From Prevotella sp. (GTDB taxonomy: Bacteria; Bacteroidota; Bacteroidia; Bacteroidales; Bacteroidaceae): DNA of 54,414 bases. The stretch is from positions 1 through 54,414 of the forward strand of contig JAHHQW010000011.1 in NCBI GenBank assembly GCA_020026195.1, written 5' to 3'. Positions 15,301-23,529 of the stretch are shown in pieces. How positions within the stretch are numbered: the stretch's first letter is position 1; each line of letters opens with the position of its first letter. Both the position numbers and the translations under genes were made by a program. A model generated the notes under the pieces. The model was not told the origin of the DNA and searched no databases. It saw nothing but the letters and a program-made list of their open reading frames with translations.

Positions 15301-16611
15301 CTAGTCGAAAAAAGGACGTGCGTTTTTTTGCTTTTTATCTTTGCCAAAATCTTTATCATCGTCTCCCCCTGTAGGCAGCTGCTGCTGGCGACGTTTTCCT
15401 ACCGGCATTCCATATTTCTCTGCAAAGTATGAACCTTCAACATCGTATCGGTCAGCAACAGCCGTCTCAAAAGCAAGTTGCTGTTCAGGCGTGTAATTAA
15501 TAGTATCGTCCCATTTGAATGTAAGTCCTTGAACGGGGAAACCATAATTAACCATTTTAGGAAGCAACTGGTTGTTTATGACATCGCGCAGCATATCGCG
15601 GTCCTCATCAACAAGGTTCTCAAAAACCTCGAGGTGCGTCTGCGACTGACTGAGCGAAGAACCATCCTCAATAGTCATTGTCTGACCAATAATAAGTTTT
15701 GATATTTCGCTGTTTGCCCTATCGATACGCCGATCATAAACATTATATGCGTCCCCCTTTGAATTTTCAACAATTTCTATCTCGGTATCCATACCGGTTA
15801 CGGCATATAATGATGCAGCTGAATCGCGCAGCATGTGCTCGAGTTTTTTCTGCTCTTTGGGGTCTCTGGACGTTGTTTTGGCAATACGCATGGGCATACC
15901 GAATATTTCCCCGAAAGTGTCCCAAAATGCCAGCATGTTCTTCTTGGGAATAGTCTGCAGTGCAGCTTTAAGGAACAATCCCAAATCGTAAGGTGTGCCA
16001 ACCTCAATAAGCATGTCTGTGAATGGTGGCTCGCGATAAGCAATACCTGTTTTCCATTCGTTGCCAAGTTCGGTTACTACACGACCGTATTCGGGAATGA
16101 CAAATTTACGAGGAATTAAAGTAACACCGCTAAAACCATGTATGCCTTTATCATCGTAAACGGGATCTCCCAACTCTATAAGCGAATGCCCATAATAAGG
16201 AGTGTCAAGAATTAGCTTACACAGCTGTTTAAACCAAGCCTGGTCGAAAAAACAACGTACGTCTTCATTTTCCTTATCATTGTCATCGACGAGTTTATAT
16301 TCTTTAGCAAGCACAAAACCCTTACGCTGCCCAATACATCCGGACAGATGTAGGTCGACTTCCACATCCGTGTAAATGTCATAAAGTTTCTGTCTGTTAG
16401 GGTTTTCCACATTTATAGCTGTCTGCCAAGCCTTACGCCACTGCTGTATATCCTTACGAGTAAGTGCATCGGTCGTACGATGTAATTCGGCAATAATGCC
16501 CTTCAGCTGCCCTTTTTCTTTAGACCTCGCGAGATTGAATGAACCGTAAGGTGTATGCAGCACTTTTTTTCCAGTGAATAGCTGGACAACTTTATCTTTG
16601 AATGATACCAT
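15301..16611 (-). CDS. Portal protein (Mu gp29-like, DUF935)
   Basis: 436 residues. DUF935 pattern: RKDIQQWRKAWQTA, LSGCIGQRKGFVLAKEY, TPYYGHSLIEL, FGMPMRIAKT and GQTMTIEDGSSLSQSQTH. It forms the dodecameric DNA channel at the head vertex. It lies between the gp36-like and minor head genes as in Mu relatives. Near its 3' end, CAA AAA AAC (15330-15322) is a perfect A-AAA-AAC slippery heptamer. A -1 shift there enters the minor head frame. Confidence 0.88.
   Translation of the reverse strand: MVSFKDKVVQLFTGKKVLHTPYGSFNLARSKEKGQLKGIIAELHRTTDALTRKDIQQWRKAWQTAINVENPNRQKLYDIYTDVEVDLHLSGCIGQRKGFVLAKEYKLVDDNDKENEDVRCFFDQAWFKQLCKLILDTPYYGHSLIELGDPVYDDKGIHGFSGVTLIPRKFVIPEYGRVVTELGNEWKTGIAYREPPFTDMLIEVGTPYDLGLFLKAALQTIPKKNMLAFWDTFGEIFGMPMRIAKTTSRDPKEQKKLEHMLRDSAASLYAVTGMDTEIEIVENSKGDAYNVYDRRIDRANSEISKLIIGQTMTIEDGSSLSQSQTHLEVFENLVDEDRDMLRDVINNQLLPKMVNYGFPVQGLTFKWDDTINYTPEQQLAFETAVADRYDVEGSYFAEKYGMPVGKRRQQQLPTGGDDDKDFGKDKKQKNARPFFD
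15322..15328 (-). promoter_or_regulatory. Candidate -1 ribosomal frameshift site (portal to minor head)
   Basis: A AAA AAC in the correct zero-frame phase, 18 nt before the portal stop. The -1 frame runs without a stop into the minor head ORF. The downstream GC hairpin starts about 22 nt after the heptamer, further than the usual 5-9 nt spacer. Confidence 0.4.
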
Positions 16612-16612
16612 A

Positions 16613-17032
16613 TTACCAATTGTTACCTAATTTCGGCTCACAGCCAAATGTTATTAAACCTCCGTTAGGAGCACCGTCATCACCAATGGAAAGAGGAAGG
16701 TCGGGAACAATTTGCCCCTTAGACACACCTTCGAGCCACTTTATGGCGCGTTCGTAACGTTCTTTGCGTATTTCCATACCCATCTTCTGAGGGGATGAGG
16801 ATGCCATATGATACAGTGCGATGTCGCAACAATACATAACTATCTGCTTGTTGCGTTGTTTGCCCGTAGCTGAAAATATCGTTTTACAGTCGAATGTTGG
16901 ACGCAGGTACCCTGATATCTCCTCCTGAGCTTCTGCTTCTGCATTCTGACGGTTCAAAGGATCTGTTTGAGATACGACACGCAACGCCTGCTCGCCTATG
17001 ACAACCTTGTAATCATTATCGTCAATAAACAT
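16613..17032 (-). CDS. Mu gp36-like head-tail protein (DUF1320)
   Basis: 139 residues with the DUF1320 pattern: FIDDNDYKVVIGEQALRVVSQTD, EEISGYLRPTFDC, CCDIALYHM, KERYERAIKWLEGVSKGQIVPDLP. Family members act at the head-tail connector. Ends 1 nt before the portal start. Confidence 0.85.
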   Translation of the reverse strand: MFIDDNDYKVVIGEQALRVVSQTDPLNRQNAEAEAQEEISGYLRPTFDCKTIFSATGKQRNKQIVMYCCDIALYHMASSSPQKMGMEIRKERYERAIKWLEGVSKGQIVPDLPLSIGDDGAPNGGLITFGCEPKLGNNW

Positions 17033-17034
17033 AT

Positions 17035-17265
17035 TTAATGTGTTGTAAATAAAGCCTTCTTTTCTATATCACGAATTGTCACGCCTTTTTTAAAACGATG
17101 TGAAGCTATTAGTTCACGTATACGTTTTTTAGAGACTACCTTAAATCCTCCGTTTAGGTAAATGACCATATACTTCATACCGTAAAGTTTAGAAAGTTTT
17201 ACAGCTTTCTTAACAGCCTGCCTGTAATGCCAGGCAAAAATTAATTTCTTTAAATACTTTATCAT
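17035..17265 (-). CDS. Small basic protein between terminase and gp36-like gene
   Basis: 76 residues from ATG 17265, which follows the terminase stop by 1 nt (TGATATG); ATG 17277 is an alternative. The N-terminal helix is amphipathic and basic, the remainder alternates strand and helix (MKYMVIYLNGGFKVVSKKRIRELI). The family is unknown. The spacing supports a real gene. Confidence 0.6.
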   Translation of the reverse strand: MIKYLKKLIFAWHYRQAVKKAVKLSKLYGMKYMVIYLNGGFKVVSKKRIRELIASHRFKKGVTIRDIEKKALFTTH

Positions 17266-17266
17266 A

Positions 17267-18829
17267 TCACCATGCATTTTTAGGATTCGGTCTTTCACCG
17301 AATCTGGGTTTAAAACTCTCCTGACGTGTGCTTTTCTGTAAATACCAAATAGCTCCCTCATCGGCATCTGGTGCATCATCGTGTACCCGACTACCTCTCT
17401 CGAGAGCTAATGTCTGTTCAATACCAGTATCCATATCTGGAGTCCCCTTAAGGGCTTCGTTATAGTAAATAAAGCCACGTTCCCATAAAGGTGACACAGC
17501 TTCTATTCGTGCTATTTTTTCCGGTTTTTTGCGTTTGTCCGGCATAAGTGGCAGTTGGTATCCACGAAGGTCGCCTTCTGTTGCAAATTCGTCTAATATG
17601 ATGTCTTGCATAAAATTTGCCTCCATCATGAAAGTAACGGCAATATCTTCAGGTAGTGACTCGTAAAGGTTGTATAGCCATCTTACCATCCCACCAACAG
17701 TGTCCTGTCGGACGTAGCAGTCGATGAGGTGAAGTTCACGACCTATCTTGCCCCAAAAACGTGAAGCCTTGTAGTCGTTGGAAGTGGTAGATTTAAAAGA
17801 AGGGTCTGTGTAACAGACAAGCATCTCGTATTTATCCAAAGGAGGTAGCTTCTTGTATCTTATCCATTCATTTTTAAAAATGGTACCATCCTTAATAGGA
17901 TTATGCATCATTTCCTTATTCCATGCCCGATACCCAACGAAGTCGGCATATGCCTTAGCTTCTTCCTTCGTCCATTTCTCCTTCCATGTTGGATTTCCAT
18001 CTTTATCTACTGCTTTAACTTCGGAAACATAGACACCTTTCGTCGCAGCTATATTAGCAAGAACAGACGTCTTGCTAATAAGATTTCCAACCATTAGGAA
18101 CCTGCCTCGTCCGACATCGAGGGCACCAAATAACGCTTCCTTAACCCAGTCGGTCAGTTCTTTTACACGACGTTCATTGCGACATAATTCGTCATCATCC
18201 AAGTCGTCGATTACGATATAGTCGGGACGAGCCTCGCGATCGCGCAGACCACGTGGGGACTGCCCACGACCGCATGCCAGGAAATGAACACCTGAAGCTG
18301 AAGTAAATTCACCATCCTGCCAATCTCCAGAGTCTTTCTTCTGCTTTCCGAAGTCTGCTATAATACGTGAATTGTACTGTAATTCTGCCTGAATATCTCC
18401 CAATAAACGTTTTGCACTATCCTCAGACTTGCCGACAATGACCATGAAATTAATGAGCCTGCGTAGCTGGAACATCAGCCACAGAGGTATAAAGATGTCA
18501 AAATGCGTAGACTTCGCATGACCACGTGGCCACTTAAAAACAGCCTTGAGATTGCTTGTGTTCTTTACCTTAAGAGCTGCAGCATTATGGAATGGCGCAT
18601 TGTGAATTGTTCGTATTACCTCGCCAGTAGTCTTATCTCGTAAAGTTAGAAAGTGTGGAAAATAATATTCACAGAATTCAGCATAATTAGATAGCAGGCG
18701 TTTTATACGCTTTTCCTTTTCGGACGGAGACTCATGTGCAAGCATCGTTGTGTCCGTAATCGACTGGACGCGCTTGCAATGCTCTTTCCACTGCTCAAAT
18801 GCTAATTTCTTTTCTGTCTGTGTAGCCAT
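17267..18829 (-). CDS. Terminase large subunit (Mu gp28-like)
   Basis: 520 residues. The ATPase part has a Walker-A-like FKWPRGHAKST (about 97-107) and Walker B DYIVIDDLDDDE; the nuclease part has the metal-binding acids in VCYTDPSFKS and HDDAPDADEGA. It packages DNA by headful cutting of integrated copies. Follows the small subunit by 1 nt. Confidence 0.9.
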   Translation of the reverse strand: MATQTEKKLAFEQWKEHCKRVQSITDTTMLAHESPSEKEKRIKRLLSNYAEFCEYYFPHFLTLRDKTTGEVIRTIHNAPFHNAAALKVKNTSNLKAVFKWPRGHAKSTHFDIFIPLWLMFQLRRLINFMVIVGKSEDSAKRLLGDIQAELQYNSRIIADFGKQKKDSGDWQDGEFTSASGVHFLACGRGQSPRGLRDREARPDYIVIDDLDDDELCRNERRVKELTDWVKEALFGALDVGRGRFLMVGNLISKTSVLANIAATKGVYVSEVKAVDKDGNPTWKEKWTKEEAKAYADFVGYRAWNKEMMHNPIKDGTIFKNEWIRYKKLPPLDKYEMLVCYTDPSFKSTTSNDYKASRFWGKIGRELHLIDCYVRQDTVGGMVRWLYNLYESLPEDIAVTFMMEANFMQDIILDEFATEGDLRGYQLPLMPDKRKKPEKIARIEAVSPLWERGFIYYNEALKGTPDMDTGIEQTLALERGSRVHDDAPDADEGAIWYLQKSTRQESFKPRFGERPNPKNAW

Positions 18830-18830
18830 A

Positions 18831-19295
18831 TTATTTTACTCCCATCTGTTCGGTTATATAAAGGTCCTGGTATTTATTAAAAGTCTTAATCATTTCAGGT
18901 GTAAGTTCCTTATCGATAGTAGAACGATATTCTATCCATTTAGAAAATGCCATGAATACTTCTATAGCATCAACTACGTTAGCCCTCTTATCAAGTTTCT
19001 CGATAACAGACGATAACTTTGCCAGCTTGTCACCGAGTCCAGCAATAAGATTTGGATCGTCGGACTTATTAACCTGCTCTATCAATTTATCGATGGTAAG
19101 GAGCAGTTTGTTTACAAGTTCTGGACGAGTAATATTTTTAGCAGCTCGTGCTTCCTTCCATCCTTCAGAATTGCTCCATTTGGAAACAGTAACACGAGAT
19201 ATGCCTATCTTATCGGCAATTTCTGTCTGTTCCATGCCAGCAAGAAAAAGTGTTCTTGCCAACGATTTTTTCTTCTCTATTTCAGCCTTTGTCAT
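18831..19295 (-). CDS. Terminase small subunit (Mu gp27-like)
   Basis: 154 residues from ATG 19295. A helix-turn-helix at about 15-45 (RTLFLAGMEQTEIADKIGISRVTVSKW) is followed by long helices for oligomerisation. It recognises DNA and hands it to the large subunit. The longer frame starts with TTG at 19322 and is less likely. First gene of the leftward head operon. Confidence 0.8.
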   Translation of the reverse strand: MTKAEIEKKKSLARTLFLAGMEQTEIADKIGISRVTVSKWSNSEGWKEARAAKNITRPELVNKLLLTIDKLIEQVNKSDDPNLIAGLGDKLAKLSSVIEKLDKRANVVDAIEVFMAFSKWIEYRSTIDKELTPEMIKTFNKYQDLYITEQMGVK

Positions 19296-19354
19296 ATATG
19301 AAAAGTTATTTATTTGGAACAAAATTGGTGCTTTAATCTGTTATTACAAAAAGA

Positions 19355-19402
19355 GTGTGCAATGGTTTCATAGAAGTGTGCAACGGTTGCACACTTTTTT
19401 GG
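19355..19402. promoter_or_regulatory. Palindromic operator in the divergent late promoter region
   Basis: GTGTGCAACGGTTGCACAC (19376-19394) is a perfect 19-bp palindrome, extended by AA/TT on both sides; a half-site GTGTGCAA lies one turn or two upstream (19355-19362). It is centred between the leftward terminase operon and the rightward capsid operon, neither of which has a good TAnnTTTG element. It is a candidate binding site for the Mor-like activator. The trailing T6 also makes it terminator-like on the plus strand. Confidence 0.5.
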
Positions 19403-19464
19403 AACTTAATGGGAAACCTATGTAATATTGCAGTAAAACAGGCGTAAAGCCAATAATAAAAAAT

Positions 19465-20394
19465 ATGAGCAAGAGAGTAAGAATATCAAACGACAGCCTT
19501 AACAGTTACGGAACAAGGGTCCTTACAGCCGGAATGAATGTGGACCAGTTTAACCGTAACCCTGTGCTCCTCTACATGCATGAGAGAGGCAGCGTAATAG
19601 GTTATGTGAAGGACCTGAAAGTTGAAAATGGTGAAGTGACAGGTGAACTTATGTTTGACGAAGCTACTGAACTTTCAAAACAATGTAAGAAACAGTATGA
19701 GTTTGGAAGTCTGAAAATGGTAAGCGTCGGCATAGATATCCTCGAATTGAGTGAAGACAGCAAACTGTTAGTCCAGGGACAGACACGACCTACAATTACG
19801 AAAAGTAAACTTTTTGAAGTTTCACTTGTCGATATCGGCGCAAACGATGATGCCCTTGTAATGACTAAAGACGGAAAACAAATAACACTGGGGAAAGATG
19901 GAGACAATCCGCTTCCCTTATTATCTAATCAAAAAACAACAGAAATGGAAAAGAAAGAAGTGACCCTTATGTTGGGTCTGCCGGAAACAGCCGACGAAGC
20001 TACCATCAAGGCAGCCCTCGCGGAGATGAAAGCCGCAAAAGAAGAGAACGAAAAGCTGAGGGAGGAAAAGGACAGTCTCACGCTTGCAGCAATAACGACA
20101 GCTGTCGATAATGCAATTACAGAAAAGCGTCTTGATGCAAGCGAGAAGGCGCATTTTGTAGAGCTCGGCAAAAAGGTAGGAACAGATGAGCTGAAAAGGG
20201 TTCTCGCAGCTATGAAACCTCAGGTAAAACTCAGTGCCATACTCGGCCATCATGGCGGTCCCGCAACTCAGCCTACAACATACAAAAAAATGAGTGAGGT
20301 CCCTGCAGAAGAACTTCTCAAGATGAGAGAAGAAGATCCTGAAGAATACAAGCGCCTTTACAAGGCTGAGTATGGCATTGAATGTGAACTTTAA
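19465..20394 (+). CDS. Prohead protease with scaffold domain (Mu I/Z-like)
   Basis: 309 residues. The N-terminal 150 look like a U35/prohead protease (NPVLLYMHERGSVIGYVKDLKV, GELMFDEATE, KSKLFEVSLVDIGANDDAL), with a likely catalytic His in YMHE and Ser in EVSLVD. From about residue 160 it becomes a charged coiled coil typical of scaffolds. An internal ATG at 19945 (MEKKEVTLML) could give the scaffold alone, like Mu gpZ. Confidence 0.8.
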   Translation: MSKRVRISNDSLNSYGTRVLTAGMNVDQFNRNPVLLYMHERGSVIGYVKDLKVENGEVTGELMFDEATELSKQCKKQYEFGSLKMVSVGIDILELSEDSKLLVQGQTRPTITKSKLFEVSLVDIGANDDALVMTKDGKQITLGKDGDNPLPLLSNQKTTEMEKKEVTLMLGLPETADEATIKAALAEMKAAKEENEKLREEKDSLTLAAITTAVDNAITEKRLDASEKAHFVELGKKVGTDELKRVLAAMKPQVKLSAILGHHGGPATQPTTYKKMSEVPAEELLKMREEDPEEYKRLYKAEYGIECEL

Positions 20395-20407
20395 AAGACA
20401 TAAGACA

Positions 20408-21460
20408 ATGAAAATGAAAGTATTTTTTTCGATGTTGGTTGCAGTACTTTTTAACTGCATGACAGGCTCAGTACTTGCAGCAACAGTAGGTATTGATGCT
20501 GTAACAGGAGCAGTAGGCATGAATGCCATTGCTGCAGTGTTTGGTGCTCCCAAGGGCGTTCGAACCGGAGTGTATAAAGAAATATGGACTGGTGAAGTGG
20601 TAAAGGCTCTTCGTGGTTTCATGGAAGGCACATGGCTTGACGGTATTCCCGACAGTTCTTCCCTTGTTGATGACAACGATGTTATTCACCTTGTTGATGC
20701 AGGCGTAGACCCCGATGTTCTTATTAATAACACCACATATCCTATTCCTCTGCAGGAGCTCAATGATGAAGATATTCCTATTCAGCTTGATAAGTTCCAG
20801 ACAAAGGTTACTCCGATTACAGACGATGAACTGTATGCAATAAGTTATGATAAGATGGGACGTGTAAAAGAAAGCCATGCAAATGCTATACATGACTCTA
20901 AGTTAAAAAAGGCAGCACATGCCTTCTGCGCACAGACAAATACAAAAAAGACACCAGTTCTCAAGACTAGTGGTCCTAAAGATGAAGCAACGGGACGTCT
21001 CAGACTTCTTCCCACCGACTTAGTTCGTTTGAAAGCTGCACTTGATAATTTAGGCGTTCCTGCTGAAAACAGACGTCTTGTTCTTTGTACAGATCATGTA
21101 AACGACCTCTTGTTAAGTGACCAGAGTTTTAAGGAGCAGTATAATATTGATCGCAATACAGGTAAGATAGGACACCTCTTTGGTTTCGATATCTATGAAT
21201 TTGCCAATACGCCAATATACACCAGTGCCGGTGCTAAGAAGAAGTTGACAGAGAGTGCTACGACAGGTGAATTCAATTGCTCGTTTGCATTCTATACAAA
21301 GCGTGTTTTTAAAGCTACAGGTAGCACAAAGATGTATTTCAGCCCTGCTGAAACAGACCCTGAATACCAGCGTAATAAGATTAACTTCCGCCATCGTTTC
21401 CTCGCAATGCCAAAGAAAGCAGATGCAGGCGCAGTGATGATGAGTGGTTATCAGGCTTAA
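20408..21460 (+). CDS. Major capsid protein
   Basis: 350 residues from ATG 20408, right after the scaffold gene. The capsid call rests on position, size and the sequence style (KIGHLFGFDIYEFANTPIY, TKRVFKATGSTKMYFSPAETDPEYQ). The N-terminus is odd: a hydrophobic, signal-like stretch (MKVFFSMLVAVLFNCMTG) followed by an A/G-rich stretch. It could be a cleaved delta-like region processed by the protease, or membrane-targeting. ATG 20414 is equally possible. Confidence 0.75.
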   Translation: MKMKVFFSMLVAVLFNCMTGSVLAATVGIDAVTGAVGMNAIAAVFGAPKGVRTGVYKEIWTGEVVKALRGFMEGTWLDGIPDSSSLVDDNDVIHLVDAGVDPDVLINNTTYPIPLQELNDEDIPIQLDKFQTKVTPITDDELYAISYDKMGRVKESHANAIHDSKLKKAAHAFCAQTNTKKTPVLKTSGPKDEATGRLRLLPTDLVRLKAALDNLGVPAENRRLVLCTDHVNDLLLSDQSFKEQYNIDRNTGKIGHLFGFDIYEFANTPIYTSAGAKKKLTESATTGEFNCSFAFYTKRVFKATGSTKMYFSPAETDPEYQRNKINFRHRFLAMPKKADAGAVMMSGYQA

Positions 21461-21465
21461 TTATC

Positions 21466-21933
21466 ATGAGTAAGAAATTGTTGAGACTAGTCATACACTG
21501 CACAGCCACGCGAGAAGGTCGTGAGGTAAGCTCCGATGAGATACGTCATTGGCACACCGACCCAGTGAGCAAGGGAGGGCGTGGCTGGAAGCAGGTAGGC
21601 TACACAGATTTAATACACCTCGATGGCAAGGTAGAGCGTCTTGTTAATAATAACGAGGATGCAGTGGTAGATCCCTGGGAAATAACTAACGGTGCCAGGG
21701 GCTTTAATTCTACATCAAGGCATATCGTTTATGCCGGAGGACTGGCACGTGATGGTAAAACAGCTAAAGATACCAGAACCATGGCACAGAAAGAAGCCAT
21801 GGGAAAGTATGTAAAGGCTTTCCACCACGACCATCCGGATGTACGAATTGTCGGACATAATGAACTTGCAGCTAAAGCCTGTCCATCTTTTGATGTACAG
21901 AAATGGCTGCACGAAATAGGCATTAATCAGTAA
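21466..21933 (+). CDS. Endolysin: N-acetylmuramoyl-L-alanine amidase
   Basis: 155 residues, amidase_2/PGRP fold. Zinc ligands are visible as His in LVIHCTAT, His in GHNELAAK and Cys in KACPSFDV. It cuts the bond between MurNAc and the peptide stem. There is no signal peptide, so a holin or other route is needed. The spanin-like genes follow. Confidence 0.9.
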   Translation: MSKKLLRLVIHCTATREGREVSSDEIRHWHTDPVSKGGRGWKQVGYTDLIHLDGKVERLVNNNEDAVVDPWEITNGARGFNSTSRHIVYAGGLARDGKTAKDTRTMAQKEAMGKYVKAFHHDHPDVRIVGHNELAAKACPSFDVQKWLHEIGINQ

Positions 21934-21937
21934 GGAT

Positions 21938-22456
21938 ATGGAACTCAGCGAAATTATCAATTTAATTCTAGGTGGCGGCTTCCTGGCTTTGCTGGTCGGT
22001 ATTATCACGCTTAAGGCAACAGTTAAGAAAGCTACGGCTGAAGCAGAAAAAGCTAAGGCTGAAGCAGAAACCGTCAGGATTGATAACGCTGAGCATGCTA
22101 CCCGTATACTCGTGGAGAACATCGTTTCTCCACTTAAAAAGGAACTGGAAGAAACAAGGACAGAATTATCAGAAACTAGAGATGAACTCAAAGCAACTAA
22201 CAGAGAATTTGGAGCTACTAAGCGTGAAATGGCACGACTGCGTAAAGCCGTTGAGGTGGCTAACAGTTGCAAGTATAGCAATAACTGTCCTGTTCTTGAG
22301 CGGATGTGCGAGCGCCAAAAAGGTGGAACATCAAGAGGTGCATTCGGAGATGACTCAGATAGAGGACAGTACAGAACACGAAATCCGCCTGATGCAGACG
22401 GAATCTATACCGATGTCGGAAGTGGCACTGGAGATATCCTCGGACAACCTCCGTAG
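21938..22456 (+). CDS. Membrane-anchored coiled-coil protein (holin/i-spanin-like)
   Basis: 172 residues: one N-terminal membrane helix (IINLILGGGFLALLVGIITL), then a long coiled coil (about 28-110, KKATAEAEKAKAEAETV...), a CX7CPVLERMC-type cysteine cluster and a disordered tail. Topology suits an inner-membrane spanin or holin-type lysis protein. The 3' 233 nt are shared, in another frame, with a lipoprotein gene. Confidence 0.65.
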   Translation: MELSEIINLILGGGFLALLVGIITLKATVKKATAEAEKAKAEAETVRIDNAEHATRILVENIVSPLKKELEETRTELSETRDELKATNREFGATKREMARLRKAVEVANSCKYSNNCPVLERMCERQKGGTSRGAFGDDSDRGQYRTRNPPDADGIYTDVGSGTGDILGQPP

Positions 22457-22745
22457 TCTGCCAGAAGGCGCATCGTTCACTGCAAAGAAAGATAGGGCTA
22501 GTGCTTCTGTAAGCCGTAGGGGCGATACAATAATAGTACATGCTACCTGCGACAGCCTTCAAAGATTATGCAGCTATTACGAGAATCGCGCAAAGTCATA
22601 TAGAAATGCCTATCAAGAGGCTTTGAACGACATTAAAACAAAAGAAAAACGTCGTTTAAACGAGTATATAAAAATACTCATTATCGTATTCATTGCTGGC
22701 TGTATTGTCGGCTCAATATTAACAATCAGATTAAAAAGAAAGTAA
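22224..22745 (+). CDS. Lipoprotein with C-terminal membrane helix (spanin-like), overlapping in +1 frame
   Basis: 173 residues from GTG 22224. The lipobox SIAITVLFLSGC gives an N-terminal lipid anchor; residues about 90-140 are helical and polar; the C-terminus holds a membrane helix (ILIIVFIAGCIVGSILTI) with basic end. A lipid anchor plus C-terminal TM is the layout of unimolecular spanins, which join inner and outer membranes at lysis. The upstream part of the long frame (21972-22223) is a shadow of the coiled-coil gene. Confidence 0.65.
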   Translation: MKWHDCVKPLRWLTVASIAITVLFLSGCASAKKVEHQEVHSEMTQIEDSTEHEIRLMQTESIPMSEVALEISSDNLRSLPEGASFTAKKDRASASVSRRGDTIIVHATCDSLQRLCSYYENRAKSYRNAYQEALNDIKTKEKRRLNEYIKILIIVFIAGCIVGSILTIRLKRK

Positions 22746-23209
22746 TGGAAAAAACAGTATTAGACGGAACTGACCTGATATTAAGTGTAGGCACATCGGC
22801 ATTAGGTTTTTCTTCAGGTTGTAAAATTACTACAACTGCAGAAACTGGTGAACGCCAGACCAAAGAGGCATCCGCTGGTAAATGGAAAGAAAAGTTCGTT
22901 AAGAGCTTCTCTGAAAGTATAACAGCAGAAGGATGTGTACTGACAGACGGAGATTCAAAAACTCCTACTTACGACCAACTGAAAGACATGCAGCTTGCCG
23001 GTAAACCTATAGATGCAAGTTATAATGTCCGTGAAGTTGATAGTCGTGAAGGTAAGGCAGCTGGTGGATATAAGGGGCAGTATATTATAACCAGTCTTGA
23101 ACTTGACGGTCCGGCAGGTGAAGATGCCAAATACAGCATTTCACTTGAAAATTCAGGTCCTGTCAATAAACAGGCAACAGGTTTGAGTTCAGCAGTAGGA
23201 GGCGTATAA
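22745..23209 (+). CDS. Tail tube (major tail) protein
   Basis: 154 residues, beta-rich, Gly/Ser/Thr-rich; GTDLILSVGTSALGFSSGCKITTTAETGE is typical of TP901/phi13-type major tail proteins. Position before the tail chaperone and tape measure genes supports it. Its ATG overlaps the preceding stop. Confidence 0.75.
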   Translation: MEKTVLDGTDLILSVGTSALGFSSGCKITTTAETGERQTKEASAGKWKEKFVKSFSESITAEGCVLTDGDSKTPTYDQLKDMQLAGKPIDASYNVREVDSREGKAAGGYKGQYIITSLELDGPAGEDAKYSISLENSGPVNKQATGLSSAVGGV

Positions 23210-23220
23210 AAAAGAATAGA

Positions 23221-23529
23221 ATGAAAAAGCAAGTTAAAATTTTTGTGAACGGTAAGGAATTAGTACTTCCATGCCGATTAACACTTGGGGCGATGTTACG
23301 TTTTAAGCAGGAAACAGGTAAGGACATAACAGAAATTGCCAAAGATGATGTTCTTAATCTTCTTAAATTTGTTTGGTGCTGTGTCGCATCGGCTTGTAGC
23401 GCAGACGGAATATCATTCGATATTTCTTTCGAGCGCTTCGCAGACTGTCTGCCCCCTGAAGGTTTAACAGAATTCTACGACGGAATCGGTGCAGAAAAAA
23501 AAACTGCAGCGAAAACGGTCACACAGTAG
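23221..23529 (+). CDS. Tail assembly chaperone, short form (gpG of lambda type)
   Basis: 102 residues in the zero frame, with KIFVNGKELVLPCRLTLGAMLRFKQETGKDI. It ends just after a run of nine A's (23495-23503). The next ORF is entered by a -1 shift on this run. These proteins coat and fold the tape measure protein before tube assembly. Confidence 0.75.
   Translation: MKKQVKIFVNGKELVLPCRLTLGAMLRFKQETGKDITEIAKDDVLNLLKFVWCCVASACSADGISFDISFERFADCLPPEGLTEFYDGIGAEKKTAAKTVTQ
23495..23503 (+). promoter_or_regulatory. -1 ribosomal frameshift site in the tail chaperone
   Basis: A9 provides A-AAA-AAA in the zero frame. Moving to -1 continues KNCSENGHTVESSIEELLGLATGCIG into the downstream frame, with no stop and no in-frame ATG before 23577. 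This matches the conserved G/GT arrangement of long-tailed phages. Confidence 0.75.

Noticed and set aside
21972..22223. Upstream part of the long +1-frame ORF in the lysis region
   Set aside because: Its sequence is a low-complexity out-of-frame shadow of the coiled-coil gene; real coding starts near GTG 22224.
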